From contig NZ_RWIM01000031.1 in the NCBI RefSeq assembly GCF_009764645.1, forward strand, positions 1-37,414: a DNA stretch of 37,414 nt, written 5' to 3'. Every line of letters starts with the position of its first letter. Positions within the stretch are counted from its first letter, which is position 1. Source of the stretch: Pseudomonas sp. PB106 (GTDB lineage: Bacteria > Pseudomonadota > Gammaproteobacteria > Pseudomonadales > Pseudomonadaceae). The position numbers and the translations under genes were made by a program. Under the pieces are notes generated by a model. It saw nothing but the letters and a program-made list of their open reading frames with translations, had not been told where the DNA came from and made no database searches. Below are positions 28,405-36,057 of this stretch, piece by piece.

Positions 28405-29382
28405 TTAGCGAACCTGCACCACAACCTTACCGACAGCCTTGCGCTGCCCAAGGTCATTAATCGCCTGCGCCGCATTGCTCAGCGGATACACCTGCGACAC
28501 CAGCGGTTTCAACCTGCCCTCGGCAAACCAGCCAAACAGTTGCTGGAAGTTCGCCGCGTTGTCCTGCGGCTGACGTTGGGCAAAAGAGCCCCAGAACACG
28601 CCGAGCACCGCCGCGCCCTTGAGCAGGGCGAGGTTGACTGGCAGCTCCGGGATGCGTCCGCTGGCGAAGCCGACCACCAGCAGGCGGCCGTTCCAGGCGA
28701 TGGCGCGGATGGCTTGATCGAACAGGTCGCCGCCGACCGGATCGTAAATCACGTCCGCGCCCTGGCCGTCGGTGAGGCGTTTGATTTCGTCCTTGAGGTT
28801 CGATTCGCTGTAGTTGATCAGCTCATCGGCGCCGGCCGCTTTGGCTACCGCAAGTTTCTCGGCGCTGCTGGCGGCGGCAATCACGCGGGCGCCCATGGCT
28901 TTGCCGATTTCCACGGCCGCGAGGCCAACGCCGCCGGATGCACCAAGCACCAGCAGGGTTTCGCCCGGTTGCAGGTTGGCGCGTTGCTTGAGCGCGTGCA
29001 TGGAGGTGCCGTAAGTCATGCCGAAGGCAGCGGCGATGTTGAAGTCCATCGACGGTGGAATCGGCAGGACGTTGTAGCCCGGCACCGCGACTTGTTCGGC
29101 GAAGCTGCCCCAGCCGGTCAGGGCCATGACCCGGTCACCGACCTTGAGGTGGCTGACCTTTTCGCCGACTTCGCGAACCACGCCAGCCGCTTCGCCACCT
29201 GGCGAGAACGGGAAGGGCGGCTTGAATTGGTACTTGCCCTCGATGATCAGCGTGTCCGGGAAGTTGACCCCGGCGGCGTGCACGTCCAGGAGGATTTCGT
29301 TCTTCTTCGCGACAGGACTGGCGACGTCTTCCAGCACCAGCGATTCGGCAGGGCCGAAGGCTTTGCACAGCACGGCTTTCAT
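28405..29382 (-). CDS. NADPH:quinone oxidoreductase-like MDR protein
   Basis: A 325-residue zinc-independent medium-chain dehydrogenase/reductase of the quinone oxidoreductase type. The N-terminal GroES-like part contains GVNFPDTLIIEGKYQ and PFSPGGEAAGVV. The NADPH fold has LVLGASGGVGLAAVEIG and the phosphate-binding AASSAEKLA. Zinc-ligand cysteines are absent. An AAGGAA ribosome site precedes ATG 29382. Physiological substrate is probably a quinone or enone; not readable from sequence. Confidence 0.9.
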   Translation of the reverse strand: MKAVLCKAFGPAESLVLEDVASPVAKKNEILLDVHAAGVNFPDTLIIEGKYQFKPPFPFSPGGEAAGVVREVGEKVSHLKVGDRVMALTGWGSFAEQVAVPGYNVLPIPPSMDFNIAAAFGMTYGTSMHALKQRANLQPGETLLVLGASGGVGLAAVEIGKAMGARVIAAASSAEKLAVAKAAGADELINYSESNLKDEIKRLTDGQGADVIYDPVGGDLFDQAIRAIAWNGRLLVVGFASGRIPELPVNLALLKGAAVLGVFWGSFAQRQPQDNAANFQQLFGWFAEGRLKPLVSQVYPLSNAAQAINDLGQRKAVGKVVVQVR

Positions 29383-29532
29383 CAGGGCTATTCCTTTGGG
29401 AGTGATGGCCGATAAGTGTAGGTGTGTCAGTCAACGGGTCAACGAGCATGCCCGGCCCTGATAGTCAGCCATAAGCTTGTGCTTGCGCGGCGGGTCGTTA
29501 TGCTAGGCCGCAAACCGGATAAGGAGCGAATT

Positions 29533-29940
29533 GTGAAAGCGTGGATCATGTTGTTGCTGGCCCTGTCTCTGCCTGGGGCAGCGCTGGCCGAAGAAGCCAA
29601 AGAAGGCGAAGCGCCAAAGGTGAGCTACATCACCCTGAGCCCGCCGTTCGTGGGTAATTACGGGCTCGATGGCACGCCGAAGCTCAAGGTCTACAAGGCT
29701 GACGTGGCGCTGCGCGTCACCGGCGAGGAGTCGGCCAAACTGGTCAAGGCCAACGAACCGTTGATCCGCAATCAACTGGTGGCGCTGTTCACCCAGCAGA
29801 CCTCTGATGCGATGGCCAGCATCGAAGGTAAAGAGAAGCTGCGTCAGGAAGCGCTGAAACAGACTCAGCAAGTGATGAATGACGAGACCGGCAAGCCGGT
29901 GGTTGAGGATCTGTTGTTCAACAACCTGATCATTCAGTAA
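29533..29940 (+). CDS. secreted FliL-like protein
   Basis: A 135-residue exported protein. The signal peptide ends near ALAEE (residue 20). The mature part shows the FliL-domain pattern SYITLSPPFVGNYG, then YKADVALRVTGEESAKLV, and a helical end with LLFNNLIIQ. The start is GTG 29533 with AAGGAG at 29521-29526; an open extension to 29422 has no signal character. Flagellar FliL has an uncleaved membrane anchor. This one looks cleaved and lies far from flagellar genes, so I do not assume a motor role. Confidence 0.8.
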   Translation: MKAWIMLLLALSLPGAALAEEAKEGEAPKVSYITLSPPFVGNYGLDGTPKLKVYKADVALRVTGEESAKLVKANEPLIRNQLVALFTQQTSDAMASIEGKEKLRQEALKQTQQVMNDETGKPVVEDLLFNNLIIQ

Positions 29941-29965
29941 GCCATTCGTTGTCCGGGCTGGCCTC

Positions 29966-30055
29966 ATCGCTGGCAAGCCAGCTCCCACAGTATTTGCGGT
30001 GAAACACAATAATGTGATCGCCGCAGAACCCTGTGGGAGCTGGCTTGCCAGCGAT
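29966..30055. repeat. REP inverted pair
   Basis: Perfect 25-nt arms at 29966-29990 and 30031-30055 (ATCGCTGGCAAGCCAGCTCC... and its complement), with a 40-nt spacer. Same broad class as 6146-6210. It lies between the convergent FliL-like and EVE genes. Confidence 0.88.
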
Positions 30056-30079
30056 TGCATTTGTGCAGGCGCCGATGAA

Positions 30080-30532
30080 TCAGGGTTTCAGCGCAATCAC
30101 CGTCGCCCATTGCTCCGCCGTCACCGGCATCACCGACAACCGCGACCCTTTCTGCACCAACGGCATCTCCGCCAACGCCGTCTGCTGCTTCAGGTAGTCC
30201 AGCTTCAACACCCGCGCAAACGTCTCGACGTGTTCAACGTCAATCGCACTCCAGGCATTTTTCTCTGGGGTAGCCTTGGGATCGAAGTAATGACTCTCTG
30301 GCTCCAGTGCGGTGGGATCCGGGTACGCCGCCTGGATCATTTTGCCGATTCCGGCGATTCCCGGCTCCGGGCAGCTGGAATGGTAGAAAAAGAACTCATC
30401 GCCAACCGCCATCGCCCGCAGAAAATTGCGCGCCTGATAGTTGCGAACGCCGTCCCAGCGCGCTTTGCCGAGCTTTTCCAGACCTTTGATCGAGAGTTCG
30501 TCGGGTTCGGATTTCATCAGCCAATAGGCCAT
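30080..30532 (-). CDS. EVE-domain protein
   Basis: A 150-residue EVE/PUA-like protein. It starts MAYWLMKSEPDE, then WDGVRNYQARNFLRAM, GDEFFFYHSS and a GIAGIGKM strand, with RLSVMPVT near the end. This is the core of the family, thought to bind modified bases or RNA. The ATG at 30532 has an AGGAG site 8 nt upstream; a longer frame starting at 30556 is less likely. Function in bacteria is not established. Confidence 0.9.
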   Translation of the reverse strand: MAYWLMKSEPDELSIKGLEKLGKARWDGVRNYQARNFLRAMAVGDEFFFYHSSCPEPGIAGIGKMIQAAYPDPTALEPESHYFDPKATPEKNAWSAIDVEHVETFARVLKLDYLKQQTALAEMPLVQKGSRLSVMPVTAEQWATVIALKP

Positions 30533-30585
30533 GTCGTGTGCTCCTGAAACGGTCATTGGGCAGGTTGTCGGGCAATTTTATGACA

Positions 30586-30600
30586 AACCGACGGTCGGTT
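30586..30600. promoter_or_regulatory. 15-bp perfect dyad, TetR-operator-like
   Basis: AACCGACGGTCGGTT, symmetric over all seven pairs around a central G. It lies 54 nt upstream of the EVE gene start, in the divergent gap with the small membrane peptide. The ACCGAC/GTCGGT arms resemble some TetR-family operators. No such regulator is in the window. Confidence 0.45.
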
Positions 30601-30729
30601 GACGTCAGCGTTTGCGCAGCGGTTCACGTTGCCGCAAAATGCCGGCCTTTAAAGCTTGACGCTGCTGCACGGCCTACGAACGGAAACCGCTGCTGTCATC
30701 GTGATGATGTGCCTTGAGGGGGGCAATCG

Positions 30730-30885
30730 ATGAAACGCAAACCGGATTTACTATGGACTTTGGTAATTTTGTTTGGCTTGGGCGTCGTGACCACCGGTTA
30801 CGCACAGAGCCTGTGGTCGAACAAGGCCGATGCGCCGATTGAAATCGCTCAACAAGTTCAACAGTCGACTGCGTTCAAGCGCTGA
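30730..30885 (+). CDS. small single-pass membrane or exported peptide, 51 residues
   Basis: A short gene with a strong GAGGGGGG ribosome site 5-12 nt before ATG 30730. The product begins MKRKPDLLWTLVILFGLGVV, a positive N-terminus followed by one hydrophobic segment to about residue 25 (TTGYAQ). A polar tail ends QSTAFKR. It may be a signal peptide with cleavage after YAQ, or a bitopic anchor. I recall similar small hypothetical proteins in pseudomonads at this place, but no function. It converges on the cyclo-ligase gene 36 nt downstream. Confidence 0.75.
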   Translation: MKRKPDLLWTLVILFGLGVVTTGYAQSLWSNKADAPIEIAQQVQQSTAFKR

Positions 30886-30921
30886 AACTGCATTCTCGAC
30901 GCCGTTGATCTGCGCGGCGTC

Positions 30922-31527
30922 CTATCCCGCGAAATACCACGCCTTGTCGCTGACCGTGCCTTGCAACGGTACATCCCAGCTTGCCTGCGCCAAGCGTTCG
31001 ACCTTCTGACATTCATGGGCCAGGCCCAGCAGCGTTGGCTTGCGCCAGCTTTTGCGCCGCGCCAGATACGCCAGGCTGCGATCATAGAAACCGCCGCCCA
31101 TCCCCAGTCGCCCGCCGACATCGTCAAACCCCACCAATGGCAACAACACCAGATCCAGCGCCCAGGCCTTGCGCTGCTGCGCCAGATTGGCGCGCGGTTC
31201 GAGAATGCGGAAGCGATTGGGTTTGAGTTTCTCGCCGGGACGAATCCGTTGGAAAACCATTTTGGTTCGCGGCCAGGCACTCAGCACCGGCAGGTAGGTG
31301 GCTTTGCCCCGACGCTGTGCTTCGCGCAGGAGCAGGCGCGGATCGATTTCGCCGTCGGTGGGCAGGTACAGAGAGATATGTTTCGCCCGGCGAAAATGCG
31401 GGTCTTGCGCCAGTTGCCGGTACAGGCCTTTGGCGGCCTGGCGTTGTTCGCTTTTGCTCAGCGAGCGGCGCGCCTTGCGCAGCAGGCGGCGGAGTTGCGG
31501 GCGGGGCAGCAACGCGGGTTCGGTCAT
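30922..31527 (-). CDS. ygfA: 5-formyltetrahydrofolate cyclo-ligase
   Basis: A 201-residue enzyme that converts 5-formyl-THF to 5,10-methenyl-THF using ATP. The basic N-terminus RRLLRKARRSLSKSEQ, the middle HISLYLPTDGEIDPRLLL, and the nucleotide/folate motif LPLVGFDDVGGRLGMGGGFYDR are all present. It lies downstream of 6S RNA on the same strand, the classic ssrS-ygfA arrangement, but with an intrinsic terminator in between at 31565-31600. The ribosome site before ATG 31527 is poor. Confidence 0.94.
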   Translation of the reverse strand: MTEPALLPRPQLRRLLRKARRSLSKSEQRQAAKGLYRQLAQDPHFRRAKHISLYLPTDGEIDPRLLLREAQRRGKATYLPVLSAWPRTKMVFQRIRPGEKLKPNRFRILEPRANLAQQRKAWALDLVLLPLVGFDDVGGRLGMGGGFYDRSLAYLARRKSWRKPTLLGLAHECQKVERLAQASWDVPLQGTVSDKAWYFAG

Positions 31528-31564
31528 GGTTCGGCTTCGGCAGGTTGGACGAAAACGTACGCAT

Positions 31565-31600
31565 AAAAAATCCGATGGCGGTTTTCACCGACATCGGATT
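31565..31600 (-). terminator. intrinsic terminator after 6S RNA
   Basis: On the minus strand, AATCCGATG, a 14-nt loop, CATCGGATT, then a T-run. It lies between the 6S RNA and ygfA, so ygfA may depend on read-through or its own promoter. Confidence 0.75.
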
Positions 31601-31608
31601 CGAATCAG

Positions 31609-31784
31609 GCTCCCCGGATGAACCGCTGTCAACTTAGCCCTTGAACCCGAAAGTTCAAGGTGGAAGATGCAGTAGACTTTAAGGCTTTCCGTCTAGCGGA
31701 CATGCACACCAGCCCAACGTGCAACTTCCAGGGTAGTGCGAATCGGCTCAGGGACATCGTCAACTGGCAAGCACCCCAGGGAGT
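31609..31784 (-). ncRNA. ssrS: 6S RNA
   Basis: On the minus strand this 176-nt stretch carries the gamma-proteobacterial 6S pattern as I know it from Pseudomonas: GACGATGTCCCTGAGCCGAT, then GGAAGTTGCACGTTGG, GCATGTCCGC, GACGGAAAGCC and CACCTTGAACTTTCGGGTTCAAG. The ends CTCCC and GGGGAG can pair to close the long rod. A TATACT -10 at 31791-31796 sits about 6 nt before the inferred 5' end, at the very end of zapA. 6S RNA binds sigma70 RNA polymerase and dampens transcription in stationary phase. The zapA-6S-ygfA context is diagnostic. Exact ends are inferred to within a few bases. Confidence 0.88.
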
Positions 31785-31790
31785 GCCGCG

Positions 31791-31796
31791 AGTATA
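31791..31796 (-). promoter_or_regulatory. -10 box of 6S RNA
   Basis: Minus strand TATACT, correctly spaced for the inferred 6S start at about 31784. The -35 (around CTGATT) lies at the zapA 3' end and is weak. Confidence 0.6.
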
Positions 31797-31815
31797 CCGC
31801 AAGCGGCCAGTCGAA

Positions 31816-32133
31816 TCAGCCCTTGGTGTTGGTCTGATCGTCGGCAAGCACCAGATCGACACGATCGAGCAAGTCGCGCACCTGTTCACGGGTCGAACCG
31901 CTGGCCTGGATGTCCGGGCGCTCTTCTTTGTGCAAGAGGTCGTGGGTGATGTTCAGCGCGGCCATCACGGCGATACGGTCGGCACCGATGACTTTGCCGC
32001 TGCTGCGGATCTCGCGCATCTTGCCATCCAGGTAGCGCGCGGCGCTGACCAGATTGCTGCGTTCTTCCTGCGGGCAGATGATCGAATATTCTTTGTCGAG
32101 GATCTGCACGGTGACGCTATTGCTTGAACTCAT
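31816..32133 (-). CDS. zapA: cell division protein ZapA
   Basis: A 105-residue FtsZ-ring stabiliser. The N-terminal beta strand region VTVQILDKEYSIICPQEE and the YLDGKMREIRSSG helix precede a C-terminal coiled coil with VMAALNITHDLL. A TGGAG site precedes ATG 32133. It overlaps the upstream ZapB-like gene by ATGA, so the two are made together. 6S RNA begins about 30 nt after its stop. Confidence 0.94.
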   Translation of the reverse strand: MSSSNSVTVQILDKEYSIICPQEERSNLVSAARYLDGKMREIRSSGKVIGADRIAVMAALNITHDLLHKEERPDIQASGSTREQVRDLLDRVDLVLADDQTNTKG

Positions 32134-32339
32134 GAGTCTTGCTCCAGGGCCTTGAGGCGCGAAATCATCGATTCGACCTTACGCCGGGCGATTTCGTTTT
32201 TTTCAATGAGGTGAGCGCGTTCCTCGCGCCAGGTTTTTTCCTGAGCTAGTAAGAGTGCGTTTTGACTCTTTAGTTGCTCGACTCGACCAATCAGCAGTTC
32301 GAGTCTGGCCATCAGCGCTTGCAGGTCGGTGTCTTCCAT
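32130..32339 (-). CDS. ZapB-like coiled-coil protein (TIGR02449 type)
   Basis: A 69-residue, almost fully helical protein with heptad-like Leu spacing (LQALMARLELLIGRVEQLKSQ). It is the small coiled-coil protein regularly paired with zapA in Pseudomonas, probably helping the divisome. The frame is open to 32444, but ATG 32339 matches the family start MEDTDLQALM. The extra 35 residues look unrelated to the coiled coil and fall where the promoter should be. Confidence 0.82.
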   Translation of the reverse strand: MEDTDLQALMARLELLIGRVEQLKSQNALLLAQEKTWREERAHLIEKNEIARRKVESMISRLKALEQDS

Positions 32340-32469
32340 TGTGTCCACTGAGTTGGAGTCTGTCTGATGGGATAGCTGGCGGACAGCCTTTAATAGTCTT
32401 GGCGAGTCTGTCGATGTAGGATACAAGGCCTTCATTCTAGACATAGCGCCGTCTGGCGCCTAGCTGCCC

Positions 32470-33030
32470 ATGACCATTGCGAATTCCCCGTACCAAGCCT
32501 TTGCCACCCTGCTGACTTCCAGCGGCCACAACGTCTCGCCTGCCGAACTGCATGGCGTGCTGCTCGGACGCAGCTGCGCCGGTGCCGGCTTCGATAACGA
32601 AGGCTGGCTGATCGACGCCGCCGAACTGCTCGAAGGCGATATCCAGGACAACATCCGCAATGCCCTGATCGGCCTGCAAGAGATGGTCAAAGGCGAGCTG
32701 ACCGGCGACGACGTCACTGTCGTTCTGCTGCTGCCAACCGATGACGCGCCACTGGCCGACCGCGCCGCTGCACTGGGCGAATGGTGCCAGGGCTTCCTCA
32801 GCGGGTTCGGCCTGAACTGCCGCGACAGCAGCATGCTCAGCACTGAAGCCACCGAAGTGCTGCAGGATCTGGCGGCCATTTCCCAAGTGCAAGATGCCCT
32901 TGAAGAATCCGAAGACGGCGAGACCGACTACATGGAAGTCATGGAGTACCTGCGCGTCGCGCCCCTGCTGCTGTTCTCGGAAACCAAGAAAGCCGACGTG
33001 CCGCCAGCCGCCAAGCCGTCGCTGCATTAA
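32470..33030 (+). CDS. ygfB: YgfB/UPF0149-family protein
   Basis: A 186-residue acidic helical protein. Family blocks are [28 protein letters not shown] and a Glu-rich [19 protein letters not shown] segment. Function is poorly known; links to ampicillin/AmpDh control have been reported in P. aeruginosa (from memory). It is first of the pepP-ubi operon and divergent from the ZapB-like gene. The ATG has no good ribosome site. A GCGCC/GGCGC dyad lies at 32446-32459, just upstream. Confidence 0.9.
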   Translation: MTIANSPYQAFATLLTSSGHNVSPAELHGVLLGRSCAGAGFDNEGWLIDAAELLEGDIQDNIRNALIGLQEMVKGELTGDDVTVVLLLPTDDAPLADRAAALGEWCQGFLSGFGLNCRDSSMLSTEATEVLQDLAAISQVQDALEESEDGETDYMEVMEYLRVAPLLLFSETKKADVPPAAKPSLH

Positions 33031-33057
33031 TCGCGTGCCAGGGAAAGCCATCTGCCC

Positions 33058-34392
33058 ATGACCCATATCCCGAAAGCGGAATACAGCCGTCGCCGCAAGG
33101 CCCTGATGGCGCAGATGGAACCCAACAGCATCGCGATCCTGCCCGCCGCCGCGGTGGCCATCCGCAACCGCGACGTCGAGCACGTCTACCGTCAGGACAG
33201 CGATTTCCAGTACCTCAGCGGGTTTCCAGAGCCGCAAGCCGTCATCGTCCTGATGCCCGGCCGCGAGCATGGCGAATACGTGCTGTTCTGCCGTGAACGC
33301 AACGCCGAACGCGAATTGTGGGACGGTCTGCGCGCAGGGCAAGAAGGCGCGATCCGCGACTTCGGTGCCGACGACGCCTTCCCGATTACCGACATCGACG
33401 ACATCCTCCCGGGCCTGATTGAAGGCCGTGACCGGGTGTATTCGGCGATGGGCAGCAACCCCGAATTCGACCGGCATCTGATGGACTGGATCAACGTGAT
33501 CCGCTCCAAGGCGCACCTCGGCGCCCAGCCACCGAACGAATTCGTTGCCCTGGATCATCTGCTTCACGACATGCGTCTGTATAAATCGGCGGCAGAAGTG
33601 AAGGTGATGCGCGAAGCTGCGCGGATCTCGGCGCAAGCACATATTCGGGCGATGCAGGCCAGCCGCGCCGGGCTCTACGAGTACAGCCTCGAGGCCGAGC
33701 TCGATTACGAATTCCGCAAGGGCGGGGCGAAAATGCCCGCGTACGGTTCGATCGTCGCCGCCGGGCGCAACAGCTGCATCCTGCATTACCAGCAGAATGA
33801 TGCGCTGCTCAAGGACGGCGATCTGGTGTTGATCGACGCCGGCTGCGAGATTGATTGCTACGCCAGCGACATCACCCGTACCTGGCCGGTCAACGGCAAG
33901 TTTTCGCCCGAGCAGAAAGCGATCTACGAATTGGTGCTGGCCTCGCAGGAAGCCGCGTTCGCCGAAATCGCCCCGAACAAGCACTGGAATCAGGCGCACG
34001 AAGCCACGGTTAGGGTGATTACCACGGGGCTGGTGAAGCTTGGTTTGCTGCAAGGCGAGGTCGACGAATTGATCGCCAGCGAAGCCTATAAAGCGTTTTA
34101 CATGCACCGCGCCGGCCACTGGCTGGGCATGGATGTACACGACGTCGGCGAGTACAAGGTTGGCGGCGAATGGCGCGTGCTGGAAGTCGGCATGGCCCTG
34201 ACTGTGGAGCCGGGCATCTACATCGCCCCGGACAATCAAAACGTCGCGAAGAAATGGCGCGGCATTGGCGTGCGCATCGAGGACGACGTGGTCGTGACCA
34301 AAACGGGCTGTGAAATCCTCACCACCGGCGTACCGAAAAGCGTCGCCGACATCGAAGCGCTGATGGCGCAAGCAAGGACACACGCGGCATGA
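33058..34392 (+). CDS. pepP: Xaa-Pro aminopeptidase P
   Basis: A 444-residue cytosolic metallopeptidase that removes N-terminal residues preceding proline. The pita-bread fold metal ligands align with E. coli PepP: D260 (LIDAG), D271 (ASDITRTWP), H354 (RAGHWLGMDVHD), E384 (TVEPGIY) and E408 (GVRIEDDV). It begins 27 nt after ygfB and ends in an ATGA overlap with ubiH, so it is an operon member. The ygfB-pepP-ubiH-ubiI order is as in E. coli. Confidence 0.97.
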   Translation: MTHIPKAEYSRRRKALMAQMEPNSIAILPAAAVAIRNRDVEHVYRQDSDFQYLSGFPEPQAVIVLMPGREHGEYVLFCRERNAERELWDGLRAGQEGAIRDFGADDAFPITDIDDILPGLIEGRDRVYSAMGSNPEFDRHLMDWINVIRSKAHLGAQPPNEFVALDHLLHDMRLYKSAAEVKVMREAARISAQAHIRAMQASRAGLYEYSLEAELDYEFRKGGAKMPAYGSIVAAGRNSCILHYQQNDALLKDGDLVLIDAGCEIDCYASDITRTWPVNGKFSPEQKAIYELVLASQEAAFAEIAPNKHWNQAHEATVRVITTGLVKLGLLQGEVDELIASEAYKAFYMHRAGHWLGMDVHDVGEYKVGGEWRVLEVGMALTVEPGIYIAPDNQNVAKKWRGIGVRIEDDVVVTKTGCEILTTGVPKSVADIEALMAQARTHAA

Positions 34393-35576
34393 GTCGAGTC
34401 AATCTGGCAATCATCGGTGGCGGTCTGGTCGGCGCCAGTCTGGCGTTGGCTTTGCAAGCCGGGGCCAAGGCCCGTGGCTGGAAGATCGTCCTGATCGAGC
34501 CGTTCGCTCCCGGCGACAGTTGGCAGCCGAGCTACGACGCACGTTCGTCGGCGCTGTCCTTCGGTTCGCGGCAGATTTATCAACGCTTGGGCGTGTGGCA
34601 GGAAATTTCCCGCCGCGCCGAGCCGATCAAACAGATTCACGTCTCCGACCGTGGCCGCTTCTCCACCGCGCGCTTGTCGGCGATGGAAGAGGGCGTGCCG
34701 GCCCTCGGTTACGTGGTAGAAAACGCCTGGCTCGGCCAGTGCCTGTGGCAGCACCTCGATAAAGAGGTGATCACCTGGCGCTGCCCGGCGGAAGTCACGC
34801 GCATGGAGCCGTTGCCCGACGGCTATCGCCTGACCCTCAACGATGAAACCACCCTGGAATGCGACCTCGCGGTGCTTGCCGATGGCGGCCGTTCCGGGTT
34901 GCGCGAGCAGTTGGGCATCAACGTGCGCCAGCGTCCGTACAACCAGAGCGCGCTGATCGCCAACATCACCCCGAGCGAAGCACACAACGGCATGGCCTTC
35001 GAACGTTTCACCGACGAAGGGCCGATGGCGCTGCTGCCGCTGCCGGAAAATCGCTGTGCGCTGGTATGGACCCGACTGGGCATGGACGCGCAGCGTTTGG
35101 CTGATTTGAGCGAACGCGATTTCCTCAGCGAATTGCAGGGCGTGTTCGGTTACCGCCTCGGTACGCTCAAGCAGGTCGGCGCACGGCATTTGTATCCGCT
35201 GACCCTCGTCGAGGCTGAGGAACAAGTGCGTTCGCATCTGGCCGTGCTCGGCAACGCGGCGCACAGCCTGCACCCAATTGCCGGACAAGGTTTCAACCTA
35301 TCACTGCGCGATGCCGATGCTTTGGCGGCGGCGCTGTTGGCCAGCGACAAACCGTTGGGCGACTTCGCCACGTTACAGGCGTATCGCGAGCGCCAACGTC
35401 TCGATCAGGATCTCACCGTCGGCTTCTCCGATCAGGTCACGCGCTTGTTTGGCAGCACGCAGCCATTGGTTTCGCTGGGCCGTAACATCGGTTTGCTCGG
35501 TCTTGATCTGTTGCCACCGGCCAAGCGCTGGTTTGCCCGTCAGGCCATGGGTTTGGGAACGCGTCCGGATGCTTAA
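34389..35576 (+). CDS. ubiH: UbiH, 2-octaprenyl-6-methoxyphenyl hydroxylase
   Basis: A 395-residue FAD monooxygenase that hydroxylates the ubiquinone ring. N-terminal dinucleotide motif GGGLVGASLALAL (residues 10-22), middle ADGGRSGLRE, and the second FAD motif GNAAHSLHPIAGQGFN with the UbiH-typical GN instead of GD. It overlaps pepP by 4 nt and the DUF4442 gene by 8 nt. It needs O2 and NAD(P)H and probably acts in a membrane-associated Ubi complex. Confidence 0.94.
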   Translation: MSRVNLAIIGGGLVGASLALALQAGAKARGWKIVLIEPFAPGDSWQPSYDARSSALSFGSRQIYQRLGVWQEISRRAEPIKQIHVSDRGRFSTARLSAMEEGVPALGYVVENAWLGQCLWQHLDKEVITWRCPAEVTRMEPLPDGYRLTLNDETTLECDLAVLADGGRSGLREQLGINVRQRPYNQSALIANITPSEAHNGMAFERFTDEGPMALLPLPENRCALVWTRLGMDAQRLADLSERDFLSELQGVFGYRLGTLKQVGARHLYPLTLVEAEEQVRSHLAVLGNAAHSLHPIAGQGFNLSLRDADALAAALLASDKPLGDFATLQAYRERQRLDQDLTVGFSDQVTRLFGSTQPLVSLGRNIGLLGLDLLPPAKRWFARQAMGLGTRPDA

Positions 35577-36054
35577 GTGGTTGACGAAAAAATTCGGCAA
35601 GGCGCGGTTGATGCGCTGGGTAATGACCTTTTACCCGCCGTATCTCGGCGCTGGTGTACGGGTTCGGCACATCAGCGATGACTTCCGCGACGTGCAAGTG
35701 TCGATGGGCCTCGGCTGGTACAACCGCAATTACGTCGGCACACAGTTTGGCGGCAGTCTGTACTCGATGGTCGATCCGTTCTTCATGCTGATGCTCATGG
35801 AAAACCTCGGCTCGAAGTACATCGTCTGGGACAAGGCCGCCGACATCGATTTCATCGCGCCGGGCAAAGGCCCGGTGTTCGCCCGGTTCAGCATCGACGA
35901 GACCTTGCTCGCCGAAATTCGCCGGCAGACCGCCAATGGCGAGAAATACCTGCCGCAGTTGCAGGTCGACATTCATGACGGCGCCGGCAATCTGGTGGCG
36001 CGGGTCGGTAAAACCCTTTACGTGCGGCTCAAGCCGCAAGCGAGACAGGCTTAA
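35569..36054 (+). CDS. DUF4442 / hotdog-fold thioesterase-like protein
   Basis: A 161-residue protein resembling DUF4442, a hotdog-fold group related to PaaI-type thioesterases. Family-like blocks are MTFYPPYLGAGVRV, WYNRNYVGTQFGGSLYSM and IDFIAPGKGPVFARF. A thioesterase-type catalytic residue cannot be assigned with confidence. It starts inside the end of ubiH and is 3 nt before the UbiI-like gene, so it is tightly embedded in the ubi operon. Perhaps it acts on a lipid or CoA ester, or as a Ubi-complex accessory (inference). Confidence 0.85.
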   Translation: MLKWLTKKFGKARLMRWVMTFYPPYLGAGVRVRHISDDFRDVQVSMGLGWYNRNYVGTQFGGSLYSMVDPFFMLMLMENLGSKYIVWDKAADIDFIAPGKGPVFARFSIDETLLAEIRRQTANGEKYLPQLQVDIHDGAGNLVARVGKTLYVRLKPQARQA

Positions 36055-36057
36055 AGC

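Noticed and set aside
31629..31889. Open frames across the zapA-ygfA gap
   Set aside because: The stretch matches 6S RNA, so the frames are accidental.
32437..34383. 648-codon minus-strand frame opposite ygfB and pepP
   Set aside because: Both sense genes have conserved motifs and metal ligands; the antisense product resembles nothing.
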